From the NCBI RefSeq assembly GCF_000278215.1, contig NZ_JH725065.1, forward strand, positions 32,182-96,181: a stretch of 64,000 nt of DNA, in the 5' to 3' direction. The notes beneath the pieces were generated by a model that had not been told where the DNA came from, ran no database searches, and saw only the letters and a list, made by a program, of their open reading frames with translations. Of the stretch, positions 20,826-30,582 are shown piece after piece. A program made the position numbers and the translations under genes. Numbering within the stretch: position 1 is the stretch's first letter; every line of letters begins with the position of its first letter. This DNA comes from Bartonella rattimassiliensis 15908 (GTDB lineage: Bacteria > Pseudomonadota > Alphaproteobacteria > Rhizobiales > Rhizobiaceae).

Positions 20826-22733
20826 TTGTCTCAGCTCTTAACACCATTGCTTGACCGTGTTCATTTTCCACAGGATTTGCGGGCATTGCCTGAGTCTGAT
20901 TTGGTACAGTTGGCTGATGAATTGCGAGCAGAAACAATTGATGCGGTTTCTGTAACAGGTGGTCATCTTGGGGCGGGACTTGGTGTTGTTGAGCTCACTG
21001 TTGCATTACATTATGTTTTTAATACACCGGAGGATAGGATTATTTGGGATGTTGGTCATCAAACCTATCCGCACAAGATTTTAACGGGGCGTAGAGAAAA
21101 AATTCGCACATTACGTCAAGAGGGGGGACTATCAGGTTTTACAAAACGTTCAGAAAGTGTGTATGATCCATTTGGAGCGGGCCATTCGTCTACTTCTATT
21201 TCGGCGGGTCTTGGCATGGCGGTGGCGAGTGCTTTGAGAGCAGAGAAAAGACGCAATGTTATTGCTGTAATTGGTGATGGTGCAATGTCTGCTGGAATGG
21301 CTTATGAAGCAATGAATAACGCTGGCGCTTTGGATGCACGCTTGATTGTTGTTCTTAATGATAACGATATGTCTATTGCACCGCCGACAGGTGCTATGAG
21401 TGCACATCTTGCACGACTAGTCTCTCGCCCTTCTTATCGTCATTTGCGTGAACGGGTAAAGCTTTTGAGCGAAAAATTGCCAAAGTTTTTTTTGGATAAG
21501 GCACGTCGTTCAGAGGGGATTGCACGTGGTCTTTTGGTTGGGGGAACTTTATTTAATGAGCTTGGTTTTTATTACGTTGGACCAATAGATGGGCACAATT
21601 TAGAGCATTTATTGCCTGTTTTGAAAAATATTCGTGAATGTCCTAAGGGGCCAGTTTTGGTGCATGTCATAACCCATAAGGGAAAGGGATATCCACCTGC
21701 AGAAGCATCGTTTGATAAATATCATGGTGTTAATCGTTTTGATATTACGACAGGAAAACAGGTTAAAGTATCAAGTAATATTTTATCCTATACTAAGGTA
21801 TTTTCTAAAGCTTTATTAGAAGAAGCATGTCATGATGATAAGATTATTGGTATAACAGCAGCGATGCCAACAGGGACAGGTCTTGATTCTTTTGCAGAAA
21901 AATTTCCTGAAAAAATGTTTGATGTTGGTATTGCTGAGCAACATGCTGTAACTTTTGCTGCAGGACTCGCTTGTGAAGGGTATAAGCCTTTTGTTGCAAT
22001 TTATTCTACTTTTTTACAGCGTGCTTATGATCAGATTATCCATGATGTATCAATTCAAAAATTACCGGTACGTTTTGCGATTGACCGAGCTGGTTTTGTG
22101 GGGGCAGATGGTGCAACACATGCTGGCAGTTTTGATATTGTTTTTTTGGCCACTCTTCCTGAGTTTATTGTTATGGCACCTTCTGATGAACTTGAACTGA
22201 TGCATATGGTGCGTACAGCTGCAGCTTATGATCAGGGTCCCATTTCTTTTCGTTATCCACGCGGTGAAGGTATGGGTATAGATTTACCGCAACGTGGTGA
22301 ATTATTGGAAATTGGAAAAGGGCGTATTCTGCGTGAAGGAAATAGGATCGCTTTGGTTTGTTTTGGAGCGCGGATGTCAGAAGTATTGCAGGCTGCTGAT
22401 GCATTGGAGGCTGAAGGATTATCTACAACGGTTGCAGATGCACGGTTTGCGAAACCTTTAGATAAGGATTTGATGCGTCGTTTGGCATATGAGCATGAAG
22501 TATTGGTGACAATTGAAGAAGGTGCAATTGGTGGATTTGGAGCGCACATATTACAATTTTTAGCGCAAGAAGGACTCTTAGAGCATGGTTTAAAGGTTCG
22601 TACACTCAAACTTCCTGATAAATATTTAAATCATGGTTCACCAGAAAAAGTTCTTTCACGTGTTGGACTTGATGCTATAGGTATTTTAAACACGGTTTTT
22701 ACTACTTTGGGGCGCAAGATTCGAGTAGAATAG
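20826..22733 (+). CDS. dxs: 1-deoxy-D-xylulose-5-phosphate synthase
   Basis: First enzyme of the MEP pathway (pyruvate plus glyceraldehyde 3-phosphate); TPP dependent. [13 protein letters not shown] (about 77-89), [18 protein letters not shown] (about 117) and the TPP motif [18 protein letters not shown] (about 151-168) are intact, as is the transketolase-type [15 protein letters not shown] segment (about 364). The start is TTG at 20826, with AGGAAGG about 8 bp upstream. 635 residues is normal. Followed at 22750 by tlyA, a gene order seen in Rhizobiales. Confidence 0.96.
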   Translation: MSQLLTPLLDRVHFPQDLRALPESDLVQLADELRAETIDAVSVTGGHLGAGLGVVELTVALHYVFNTPEDRIIWDVGHQTYPHKILTGRREKIRTLRQEGGLSGFTKRSESVYDPFGAGHSSTSISAGLGMAVASALRAEKRRNVIAVIGDGAMSAGMAYEAMNNAGALDARLIVVLNDNDMSIAPPTGAMSAHLARLVSRPSYRHLRERVKLLSEKLPKFFLDKARRSEGIARGLLVGGTLFNELGFYYVGPIDGHNLEHLLPVLKNIRECPKGPVLVHVITHKGKGYPPAEASFDKYHGVNRFDITTGKQVKVSSNILSYTKVFSKALLEEACHDDKIIGITAAMPTGTGLDSFAEKFPEKMFDVGIAEQHAVTFAAGLACEGYKPFVAIYSTFLQRAYDQIIHDVSIQKLPVRFAIDRAGFVGADGATHAGSFDIVFLATLPEFIVMAPSDELELMHMVRTAAAYDQGPISFRYPRGEGMGIDLPQRGELLEIGKGRILREGNRIALVCFGARMSEVLQAADALEAEGLSTTVADARFAKPLDKDLMRRLAYEHEVLVTIEEGAIGGFGAHILQFLAQEGLLEHGLKVRTLKLPDKYLNHGSPEKVLSRVGLDAIGILNTVFTTLGRKIRVE

Positions 22734-22749
22734 AAAATTCGAGTATGAG

Positions 22750-23493
22750 ATGGCTTCCAGAAAAAGGCTCGATATTCTTTTAATTGAAAAAAAAATTTTT
22801 AAGACACGTTCACGTGCCCGTGATGCTATTATGCGCAAAACTGTTAAAGTTAATGGCGAAATAGTTTTTAAAGCTGGGCAAAGCGTTTTTGCTGATGCAG
22901 AGATTACCGTTTGTGATCCAGCGCAGAATTATGTATCACGGGCAGCATTGAAATTGATTGCTGCACTTGATGCATTTCCAATTGTAACGAATAAAGTGAC
23001 AGCCATTGATGTTGGTGCATCAACAGGTGGTTTTACACAAGTTCTCTTAGAGCGTGGAGTGGCCCATGTCATTGCTGTTGATGTTGGGCATTATCAATTT
23101 GATACACGTTTATTGAGCAACGGTGCTGTAACGTTATTAGAAGGATTAAATGTTAGAGATTTTCAACAGGAACATTTAGGCGGACGGGAAATTGATCTTA
23201 TTGTTTCTGACGTTAGTTTTATTTCTCTCAAACTTGCATTGCCGCCGGTTTTATCTTTAGCTAAGAAAGGGGCTCAAGCTGTTTTATTGGTAAAACCGCA
23301 GTTTGAGGTTGGTCGTAAGCACCTTGGTAAGGGAGGAATATTAAATCCATCAAGTGCTAAAGAAATCGCTGAAGCGCTTTTTATCTGGTTAGATACTCAA
23401 ATAGGGTGGCATGCAAAAGATTTACTTCCTTCTCCCATTACAGGCAGTGATGGCAATGTGGAATATTTATTATTTGGAGAAAAGCAACAGTGA
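22750..23493 (+). CDS. tlyA: TlyA family rRNA 2'-O-methyltransferase / hemolysin-like protein
   Basis: An N-terminal S4 RNA-binding domain (residues 1-65, RLDILLIEKKIFKTRSRARD) joined to an FtsJ-type methyltransferase. Motif I is AIDVGASTGGFTQVLLERG (about 91-109), and the Asp/Lys/Glu sites are in VSDVSFISLKLALPPV (about 155) and LLVKPQFEVG (about 181). TlyA homologs 2'-O-methylate 16S and 23S rRNA; some members were first called hemolysins. The stop overlaps the GTG of the downstream disrupted methyltransferase by 4 bp (GTGA). Confidence 0.9.
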   Translation: MASRKRLDILLIEKKIFKTRSRARDAIMRKTVKVNGEIVFKAGQSVFADAEITVCDPAQNYVSRAALKLIAALDAFPIVTNKVTAIDVGASTGGFTQVLLERGVAHVIAVDVGHYQFDTRLLSNGAVTLLEGLNVRDFQQEHLGGREIDLIVSDVSFISLKLALPPVLSLAKKGAQAVLLVKPQFEVGRKHLGKGGILNPSSAKEIAEALFIWLDTQIGWHAKDLLPSPITGSDGNVEYLLFGEKQQ

Positions 23494-25137
23494 GTTACAA
23501 TGTCATAATTGGCCATATTGGAACGAATGGTTATGGTACTTCCAAGACACCGTACGGCTTTTTACTTTACCAGGGGAGTGTGCTAAAACTATTATTCATG
23601 GAAAATATGCAACATGTATAGCATTAAAAGAAAAATTACTAGAACACATGGATGCTTTTAGTCAGCATTTTGAAAAATGTGGAGGATATGCTCTTAAGCA
23701 TTAGCATACTAATTTTTATCACGTATAGAAACGACAATTAGTTGTTAATACGCTTAGAAAGTATGGAGTTAATAGTGTTGTTTCACCTTTAATAGAATGT
23801 AAGCCCTGTAGCCGACGGCGGATTATTCTAACAACATCCATGACTTCATCGGGTTAAAAAGTTAGTTTTACCCCTTATCTTTCTTATGAGATTGTGGTTC
23901 TTTAGGAATGATCAGTAAGCCATCCAGAATTTATTGCTCAGATGCATAATATCAGAGAGCTATGTGCTTTTCTAAGCAGCTCTGTCAAACGGTTTAATAT
24001 TACAATAACACATTGATTTATATAGATAATATATCGATATTCATATTAAATTAGAAACCTGAATATCGTAAGATTCTCTTAGTTTAAATTTGTTTATCTT
24101 GAATCAATCAAAATCATTTACTTGTACACCACAAGCAAGATTGGCGTGTGGGTAAAAATTGTATAAGGAAGGACTAAAAATGGTTCTTATGAACCGTCTA
24201 ATGCAAGGGCTGTTGCAATTACCTAAGAGTTGGTAAATATAATGATGGTGCCAACTTGCTTCTTCATAAGCATAAAAATAGTGGTGCTCAATGACTTTAT
24301 CGTTATACTATTCACGGGCGCTGTCATGAAATGGGATTGGATGTATTAAGACATCTCTCTTTAAAAAAAGCCCGTGAATTGGCAACGCAATGACATTTTG
24401 TTTTAAATAATACGCGACCAAACTGGTTTAGAGATTGCTTTAAGCGGCTGTATTGTACACCATGAAATATTTCGTCAGAAAATTATGATCAGTGCAGCTC
24501 TTTCATATGGAATTACACGTTTATCTGTTGACGGTGAAGTTTTGATTGAACAAGAAAAAACGGTGATTTACTTTGGAGATGTTTGTGTTTAATTGTCTTC
24601 TGGCGGCTTTTTTCAAGTAACCTGTGAAGCTAAAAATGTAATGGGTAATATTATTTTGATTCATTTAAAAAAAGAAAAAAATGTTCTTGATTTGTTTTCA
24701 GGAATAGGAACATTTACATTGTGCGTGGCTAAAAAGATGAATGTTCATGCGGTAGAAAATGATGAAGTGGCATTAGGAAATCTAAATTCAGCAGCACGTT
24801 TTTTGACTGGATTAAAAACAGTCACTTGTGAAAAGCGCGATCTTTTCCGCCATCCACTTTCTGTAAAGGGACTTGAGTGTTTTGAGAGTACTGTTTTTGA
24901 TCCTCCTCGTGCCGGTGCAGAGAAGCAAGTCTATGAACTGGCCGAAGGCAACAGTATCACATGTCGTGGCAATTTTATGTTAATCCTACGACAATTGCGC
25001 GTGATTTATCTCTGCTTGTTGCAGGGGGATATACCATAGAAAAAATCACACCAATTGATCAATTTTTATGGTATCTCCATGTTGAAATTGTTGCTGTTTT
25101 GAGCAAAAATAAAAAGAAGGAGGGTTGGAAACTTTAG
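23490..25137 (+). pseudogene. 23S rRNA m5U methyltransferase (RlmD/RumA-type), frameshifted and interrupted
   Basis: A TrmA/RlmD-family gene can be stitched together across three frames. In order: VIIGHIGTNGYGTSKTPYG (start GTG at 23490), VRLFTLPGECAKT, HFEKCGGYALKH (the CGGC-like iron-sulfur motif, last Cys changed to Tyr), QLVVNTLRKYGVNSVVSPLI, ECKPCSRRRIIL, NIRELCAFLSSSVKRFNIT, then a 0.4-kb insert, then TGLEIALSGCIVHHE, LDLFSGIGTFTLCVAK (SAM motif I), FDPPRAGAEKQV (catalytic region) and the C-terminal ITPIDQFLWYLHVEIVAVL ending at TAG. Several frameshifts and stops make it non-functional. Loss would remove one m5U in 23S rRNA if no other copy exists. Confidence 0.85.
24006..24417 (+). mobile_element. 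integrase-derived insert within the RlmD-type pseudogene (repeat copy 2)
   Basis: The RlmD-like reading breaks after RFNIT at about 24005 and resumes at TGLEIALSG from about 24421, with almost no family residues missing. The 0.4 kb between begins with the terminal part of the dispersed repeat (ACATTGATTTATA, then GAATCAATCAAAATCA) and continues into a broken integrase N-terminus: MVLMNRL at 24181, then in shifted frames KYNDGANLLLHKHKN, LYRYTIHGRCHEMGLD, SLKKARELATQ. It ends at about codon 80 of the integrase. The exact ends, and whether there is a target duplication, cannot be fixed by eye. Confidence 0.7.
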
Positions 25138-25183
25138 CTTAAAAATTTTTTAATACCATGGAGTTTTTTTAAAAAAGGTTTAC

Positions 25184-25501
25184 TTGGGTATTATTATAAA
25201 AATTTCTCTAAAATTTATCACACTAATAATCTTTTTTTCATTGAATTTAAGAGCACTGAATGTAGACAATGTTTTTACTTTAAACTTTTTTTATTGTGAA
25301 ACAGGCAGTGTGACTCTACATAAAAGACTAACATATTACGAAAAAGGTATGTTTGAGGATATATCTGAACAAGTTGGTGCTACCATTATTTTTCCATCTT
25401 CCAATGTCATGATAGCTTTTGGATTTGAGACATTAAGATATAGTGCTGTTTTAGATAATCAGTACAACGATAGGCATCTCTACTTGTCCTCCACTGTATG
25501 A
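25184..25501 (+). CDS. hypothetical secreted protein fragment
   Basis: A 105-codon frame starting with TTG at 25184 after AAGGT. Residues 1-25 are hydrophobic (KFITLIIFFSLNLRALN), a plausible signal peptide. The rest (KRLTYYEKGMFEDISEQVGA) is of no recognised family. Its last 30 codons lie antisense to the C-terminal part of the integrase pseudogene, so the frame may simply run into foreign sequence; a truncated gene is the best reading. Confidence 0.25.
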   Translation: MGIIIKISLKFITLIIFFSLNLRALNVDNVFTLNFFYCETGSVTLHKRLTYYEKGMFEDISEQVGATIIFPSSNVMIAFGFETLRYSAVLDNQYNDRHLYLSSTV

Positions 25502-26565
25502 TGTAGAATGGTTTCAATGATCTCATAAGGGACATCAATTGTTTCAGCGAGCAAATCGCGTAAACTAGAGCGAAATCCATGAGTACAGGATTCAAGTCCA
25601 ATCCAATTTTTTTCATATATTTTGCTATAACTATAGGTGAAATAGGAGCTTGACTAGAAAAAGAAAAGATGAAATCACTTTAGAGATACAGCGGGCTTGT
25701 TCAATTACTTTTAGTGATTCTGTTGATAAGGGAACGCGAAACTCTGTTATAGCATTGCGCTTGCCTTTCATATTTTCAGCAGGGATAGTCTATATATCAT
25801 TATAAATTTGGTCTTTATGAATATGACGCAAAGGAGTGCTACGGACTCCTGTTGGAATAAGCAAATGCAAAGCCAGTTGTGTTATAGCTGTTGTTTGGCA
25901 AAGTGTTTTTATAAAAAAGCAGCTACTTTTTCCTAATCCATTGCAGGTAAATTTTTGACTTTAAGGCGTTGTTTTCCTAAGAGAGTTTGTGCTTTTGTTA
26001 CTGCTTGTAAATCAACATTCAATCCTAATGTAGCCGCATGCTTGAGACAAATATTGAGACAGTTTAGCGCTTTTTTTGCTGTCTTAGCTTTTGTATGCCA
26101 AATAGGGGCAAGGGTATTGCGTATTTTTGTTTGGGTAATCTCTGAAACGGGTAGACAGCCTAATTTGGGGAGAATATGAAGTTTGAAAGGTGAAAACCAA
26201 TCCTCAGCCTTTTTATCATCTTTTAATTCAGCTTTACGATTTTCAAAAGTATCTACGGCAATATCTTTTAAATAATGGAGATTGCTTATTGCTTCACGCT
26301 TTTGTTTATTACGTTCTTCAATGGGGTCACGCCCTTCACGTAGAACAGAGCGCCATTTTGTTGCAGTTTCACGAGCTTGTTTTAAAGAAACATCTCTTAA
26401 GGCACCCAAACCCATTTCACGGCGTCGACCATGAATGGTATAACGATAAAGCCATTGAGCACCTCCATCTTTACGCTTATGAAGTAATAAGCCAGCACCA
26501 TCATTATATTTGCCAGCTCCCAATGTTGCGACAGCCTTTGCATTAAGACGGTTCATAAGGACCAT
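25407..26565 (-). pseudogene. phage-type tyrosine integrase (full length, broken)
   Basis: Site-specific recombinase of the P4/DUF4102 type, about 390 codons when rejoined. The intact N-terminal part runs from ATG 26565 (MVLMNRLNAKAVATLGAG, with an AGGA upstream) to codon 210: the DUF4102 N-terminus, LYRYTIHGRRREMGLG, VSLKQARETATKWRSVL and the core-binding domain. After a stop at 25933 the catalytic half continues: LALHLLIPTGVRSTPLRHIH (Arg I), TIPAENMKGKRNAITEFRVP with one TAG, THGFRSSLRDLLAE (His-x-x-Arg), ILHHTVEDK and the terminal YRCTDYLKQHYILMSQ (Tyr nucleophile region) in another frame. At least two frameshifts and a TAG kill it. Confidence 0.88.
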
Positions 26566-26569
26566 TTTT

Positions 26570-26740
26570 ATTCCTTTCTTATACAAATTTTATCCACATA
26601 CTCATCTCGCTTGTGATGTGCAAGCGAATGATTTTGATTGATTCAAGATAAACAGATTTAAAATGAGAGAATCTTACGTTATTCGAGGTTCTCATTCAAT
26701 ATACAAAACAGTTAATTATTATAAATCAATATCTTAGATC
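26570..26740 (-). repeat. dispersed integrase-linked repeat, copy 3
   Basis: The block directly upstream of the integrase start: TTATCCACATACTCATCTCG, GTGATGTGCAAGCGAATG, GATTTTGATTGATTCAAG, GAGAATCTTACGTTATTCG, then ATAAATCAAT. The order matches copies at 14.8, 41.9, 24.0 and 51.1 kb. It probably carries the integrase promoter and the element end. Confidence 0.8.
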
Positions 26741-26759
26741 TTTCATAAGAGGCATGTTT

Positions 26760-26920
26760 TTATACAGTTTCATCCCATAAGGTTTTCTCCACTTGTAACA
26801 TATAAACCAATTGATTTTATTGATTCAACATACACAGATTGCAAATAAGAAAATCCTACGGTATCAAGGTTCTCATTTAAGTTGAATAACGTTAGATTAT
26901 ATTTATAAACAATGCCTTAT
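26760..26920 (-). repeat. dispersed integrase-linked repeat, copy 4 (tandem to copy 3)
   Basis: A second, more diverged copy lies head-to-tail with copy 3: CCACTTGTAACATATAAACC, TTTTATTGATTCAACATAC, GAAAATCCTACGGTATC, TTGAATAACGTTAGA. It has no integrase of its own, showing that the module has been duplicated or inserted next to an existing copy. Confidence 0.7.
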
Positions 26921-26923
26921 ATC

Positions 26924-26971
26924 AAAAAAAGCTCCTCTCTCATAAATCATTTTAATAGATGAGAAGGGAGC
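26924..26971 (-). terminator. intrinsic terminator of tldD
   Basis: On the minus strand GCTCCCTTCTCAT and ATGAGAGAGGAGC form an imperfect 13-bp stem (two mismatches) with a 15-base loop, followed at once by seven T residues (the A-run at 26924-26930 on plus). It lies about 30 bp downstream of the tldD stop. Confidence 0.8.
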
Positions 26972-27003
26972 AATATTAGGCAGGAATGAGAAAGCTTATC
27001 CCT

Positions 27004-28419
27004 TTAAAGCGCAGTTCCACCGATTGTCATATTATTGATTCGCAGATGAGGTTGTCCAACACCAACAGGAATGTTTTGTCCTGCTTTTCCGCATATACCA
27101 ATACCATTATCTAGTTTACTATCATTTCCAATCATTGTGATGCGTTTCATAGCATCCGGTCCATTTCCAATAAGGGTTGCACCTTTTATGGGGGCTACAA
27201 TTTTGCCATTCTTCACTTGATATGCTTCAGTACATTCAAAGACGAATTTGCCAGAAGTAATATCAACTTGTCCTCCGCCAAATGAGACAGCATAGATACC
27301 ACTTTTAAGTGATGAAAGGATTTCTTCAGGTGTTTTATCTCCTCCTAGCATGATTGTATTGGTCATTCGTGGCATTGGGGCATGTGCATAGGATTCACGC
27401 CGTCCATTTCCTGTTGATTTACCTCCCATAAGCCGTGCATTAAGCCTGTCCTGCATAAAACCAACAAGCTTTCCATCTTCAATAAGAATATTATATCCTG
27501 AAGGGGTCCCTTCATCATCGATCGAGAGAGAGCCACGGCATTGTGGAATTGTTCCATCATCAACAACTGTAACACCTTTTGCGGCAATCTGTTGGCCCAA
27601 AAGTTCAGAAAAAGCAGAAATTTTTTTACGATTAAAATCACCTTCTAAACCATGACCTACGGCTTCATGGAGCATAACTCCAGGCCATCCATTGGCTAAG
27701 ACAACATCAAATGTTCCTGCTGGTGCTGCTTCTGCTTCTAAATTTACTAAAGCCATACGTAAGGCTTCATCAGCGGCTTGTTTCCAATTGTTTTCACAAA
27801 TAAATTGATCAAATGCTTGTCGTCCCCCACATCCATAAAAACCATTTTCACGTCGATTGCCTTCAGCGGCGACCACAGATATAGAAAGGCGCACAAGCGG
27901 ACGAATATCACGAACTAAATATCCATCTGCCCGTAAAATTTCAACATGTTGTAATGAGCCAGAAAGAGAAACAGTCACTTGATGCAATTTATCATTTTTT
28001 GCTCGTAAATAAGCATCAATTTTTTGCAAAAGAGCACTTTTTTCTTCAAACGATGGTGCATCAAGGGGATTATGCGGCTGATAAAGTCTCTTATTTGTTT
28101 GGTGAGGAGCTATACTATAAGATCCGGCATGATTATTATAGGTAACAGCTTTAGCTGCTTCACAAGCACGTTTGAGTGCAGCAGCTGATAATTCATTAGA
28201 ATGTGCATATCCAGTCGCTTCTCCAGCAACGACACGTAAACCAAACCCCATATCTTGATGGAAAGAGCCGTTTTTAAGTTGTCCATTATCAAATAAAAGG
28301 GCTTCGCTTTCTGTATACTCGAGGTAAAGTTCGCCATCATCAGCATGATGAAGTGTTTCCTGTACGAGTGATTGCACTTTAGAGGAAGCAATATCAAAAT
28401 GATCAATCAGCGATTTCAT
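27004..28419 (-). CDS. tldD: metalloprotease TldD
   Basis: Zinc protease of the TldD/PmbA (U62) family; with PmbA it matures peptides such as microcin B17 and degrades CcdA in E. coli. The HEAVGHGLE zinc site is at about residue 249 (context VMLHEAVGHGLEGDF). The C-terminal domain has GGGQVDITSGKFVFECTEAY (about 395) and the GICGKAGQNIPVGVGQP segment (about 450). Full length (471). The partner PmbA is not in the window. Terminator at 26924-26971; the ialB-family gene lies 110 bp upstream. Confidence 0.94.
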   Translation of the reverse strand: MKSLIDHFDIASSKVQSLVQETLHHADDGELYLEYTESEALLFDNGQLKNGSFHQDMGFGLRVVAGEATGYAHSNELSAAALKRACEAAKAVTYNNHAGSYSIAPHQTNKRLYQPHNPLDAPSFEEKSALLQKIDAYLRAKNDKLHQVTVSLSGSLQHVEILRADGYLVRDIRPLVRLSISVVAAEGNRRENGFYGCGGRQAFDQFICENNWKQAADEALRMALVNLEAEAAPAGTFDVVLANGWPGVMLHEAVGHGLEGDFNRKKISAFSELLGQQIAAKGVTVVDDGTIPQCRGSLSIDDEGTPSGYNILIEDGKLVGFMQDRLNARLMGGKSTGNGRRESYAHAPMPRMTNTIMLGGDKTPEEILSSLKSGIYAVSFGGGQVDITSGKFVFECTEAYQVKNGKIVAPIKGATLIGNGPDAMKRITMIGNDSKLDNGIGICGKAGQNIPVGVGQPHLRINNMTIGGTAL

Positions 28420-28529
28420 AAGAATTATCCTATTTACTGGGGGCTTTAGAAAATTTTTATTGATCTAATTTAAGAATCTCTCAAAAATATACGAGGAGAT
28501 TTTAATCATCCAATGTGTATTAATTTCAT

Positions 28530-29069
28530 TCACGTGGGCAAAGTTGCATAGGCATCGCCAAGACCATGAAGGTCAACGAGGCCCCCAATTCCTTGTTCAG
28601 GAGTTGTAAAGATAAAATAGGTTGCCATTTTTCCTTTTAAAAAGAGCTGTAATATATCTTCTTTAAGAAGAGCTTCAGCAACACAATTATCACCAAGGCA
28701 ACGGCGATATTCCATTCTGCCCATATTTTTATCATCAATTTTAATTCCAATTCCGGGACGTAATTCAACGCGAATCGGAACAAAAACACGCATCAAAGCC
28801 CCTTGCTTTTGAGGAAGTTTATAAAATGTAATGCGGAGTGTAATATCATGACGACCTTGTGTATGAACGTTTTGTACAACTTCACACTGCATATTAGGTG
28901 TCCCTGGTGGTAGAGAACAAACTTTTGTCCATGCGCCATAAGTTTGTGGAGCAGGAACATTTTGCGCATAAGATGTTTGTGCAAAAGCATGATTAATAAA
29001 ACTGCTATAAAGCGTGTAAAAAACAGCACCAATAAAAAAAGTTTTTTTGAAAAATTTACAAAATATCAC
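28530..29069 (-). CDS. invasion-associated locus B (IalB) family protein
   Basis: A 179-residue exported protein. The first 32 residues give a basic/hydrophobic signal peptide ending near SFINHAFAQ, then the family core: QTYGAWTKVCSLPPGTPNMQ (about 42), CEVVQNVHTQGRHDITLRI, VELRPGIGIKIDDKN (about 105), EYRRCLGDNCVAEALL (about 118). IalB of Bartonella bacilliformis promotes erythrocyte entry, but most rhizobial genomes carry several homologs of unknown role. Here it lies between tldD and ctaB, a rhizobial context rather than next to ialA, so it is a paralog and not the classical ialB. Confidence 0.85.
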   Translation of the reverse strand: MIFCKFFKKTFFIGAVFYTLYSSFINHAFAQTSYAQNVPAPQTYGAWTKVCSLPPGTPNMQCEVVQNVHTQGRHDITLRITFYKLPQKQGALMRVFVPIRVELRPGIGIKIDDKNMGRMEYRRCLGDNCVAEALLKEDILQLFLKGKMATYFIFTTPEQGIGGLVDLHGLGDAYATLPT

Positions 29070-29480
29070 AGAAAATCCTATTCAATTCAACACACATAAT
29101 CATACATAGATTTGTATAAAAAAATTAATTCTCCACATGTATTATACCACAAAGCCAATATTTACCCGAATATATTAATCCATATACAAAAATAAAGGAA
29201 AATAAAAAAAATAGCATTTTATCGGAGATAAATTTTAGCATGACTTTATGATCTTTGTTAGGATACATTTTTATGATACATTTGCAATGTAAATATTGAT
29301 TGAAAAAGTGTATTTTTGTTACAAATATTTTTATCTGTTTTGAGTAGATACCTACAAGATGGACTCATATCTTCTCAAAAATACGATTGGTCTTAATTGG
29401 TCATTCCCGTATGCGAGTTAATATTTAGTGAGATAATCTTGGTTTGTGAATGACAGAAATGGAAAAGGACTTTGAGTGGA
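29070..29480. other. 411-bp region between the ialB-family gene and ctaB
   Basis: The two genes are divergent, so both promoters lie here. No coding remnant of coxB/coxA, which often sit here in related genomes, is detectable by eye. Confidence 0.5.
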
Positions 29481-30416
29481 ATGTCAGTTTCAGGAGAGTT
29501 ATCGGTTGCGAATGATAAGTCAACGCCACCAAAATCCAGTATTGGTGATTATATCACATTATTAAAGCCACGTGTTATGTCTCTTGTCGTTTTTACAGCT
29601 CTGGTTGGTTTAATGGTGGCTCCTGTTTCTATCAATCCATTGTATGGTTTTTTAGCAATTTTATGTGTTGCTGTTGGCGGTGGCGGTGCGGGGGCACTTA
29701 ATATGTGGTACGATGCTGATATTGATTCCGTAATGGAACGGACTAAAAAGCGTCCCATTCCTATGGGTAAAATCAGTCCTCGAAAGGCATTTATTTTCGG
29801 TATGGTTCTTTCTATGCTTTCGGTATTGGTTATGGGGAGCTTCATTAATTGGTTTGCAGCATTTTTTCTTGCTTTCACAATTTTCTTTTATGTTGTTATC
29901 TACACGATTTGGCTCAAGCGTATTACACCACAAAATATTGTTATTGGTGGCGCTTCTGGGGCTTTCCCCCCAATGATTGGATGGGTCGTGACAACAGGGA
30001 CAGTGAGTATTGATAGTTTTTTATTATTTTTAATCATTTTTATGTGGACTCCTCCTCATTTTTGGGCTCTCTCTTTATTTTCATCTCTTGATTATGAGGC
30101 TGCAGGTATTCCTATGATGCCTAATGTACGAGGCGAATACTCAACAAAAAAACAGATTTTATTTTATACTATTTTGATGGCACTATGCGCTGCAGCCCCT
30201 TTCTTTACTGGTCTTGGGGGTATTTCCTATGGTGTTTTTTCGACAGTTTTAAGCATTATTTTTGTTTATTTTGCCTATCGTTTATGGAAGGCTGATACGC
30301 ATGATGAAACTGTTTTGATGGCAAAAAAACTGTTTTTCTTTTCGTTACTTTATTTGGCGGGTATCTTTGGAGTTCTTTTGATTGAATATCTTGTTTGGTA
30401 TTTTATCGCTCTTTAG
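29481..30416 (+). CDS. ctaB: protoheme IX farnesyltransferase (heme O synthase)
   Basis: Membrane prenyltransferase converting heme B to heme O for terminal oxidases. The key motif NMWYDADIDSVMERTKKRP is at about residues 74-92 and the second Asp-rich/loop region PPMIGWVVTTGTVSIDSFLL at about 168. Nine hydrophobic helices are visible. The start is ATG 29481; the upstream TTG at 29472 is only 2 bp from the AAGGA and is unlikely. With no coxA/B/C nearby, the heme O may serve a quinol oxidase coded elsewhere. Confidence 0.92.
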   Translation: MSVSGELSVANDKSTPPKSSIGDYITLLKPRVMSLVVFTALVGLMVAPVSINPLYGFLAILCVAVGGGGAGALNMWYDADIDSVMERTKKRPIPMGKISPRKAFIFGMVLSMLSVLVMGSFINWFAAFFLAFTIFFYVVIYTIWLKRITPQNIVIGGASGAFPPMIGWVVTTGTVSIDSFLLFLIIFMWTPPHFWALSLFSSLDYEAAGIPMMPNVRGEYSTKKQILFYTILMALCAAAPFFTGLGGISYGVFSTVLSIIFVYFAYRLWKADTHDETVLMAKKLFFFSLLYLAGIFGVLLIEYLVWYFIAL

Positions 30417-30582
30417 TCGTATGAAATGAAAGAGAAAATTTTAAAGAGCTTTTTTGCAAGAAAGTACTGTAAGAAAAACACGATAGAATGTTCTGATGCA
30501 AAAGATAATATTGCACGTTTTTTTTACATTGCTTATTCGTATATAACGATAGATTATTTGAATATGAGATTAAGGATGATTT

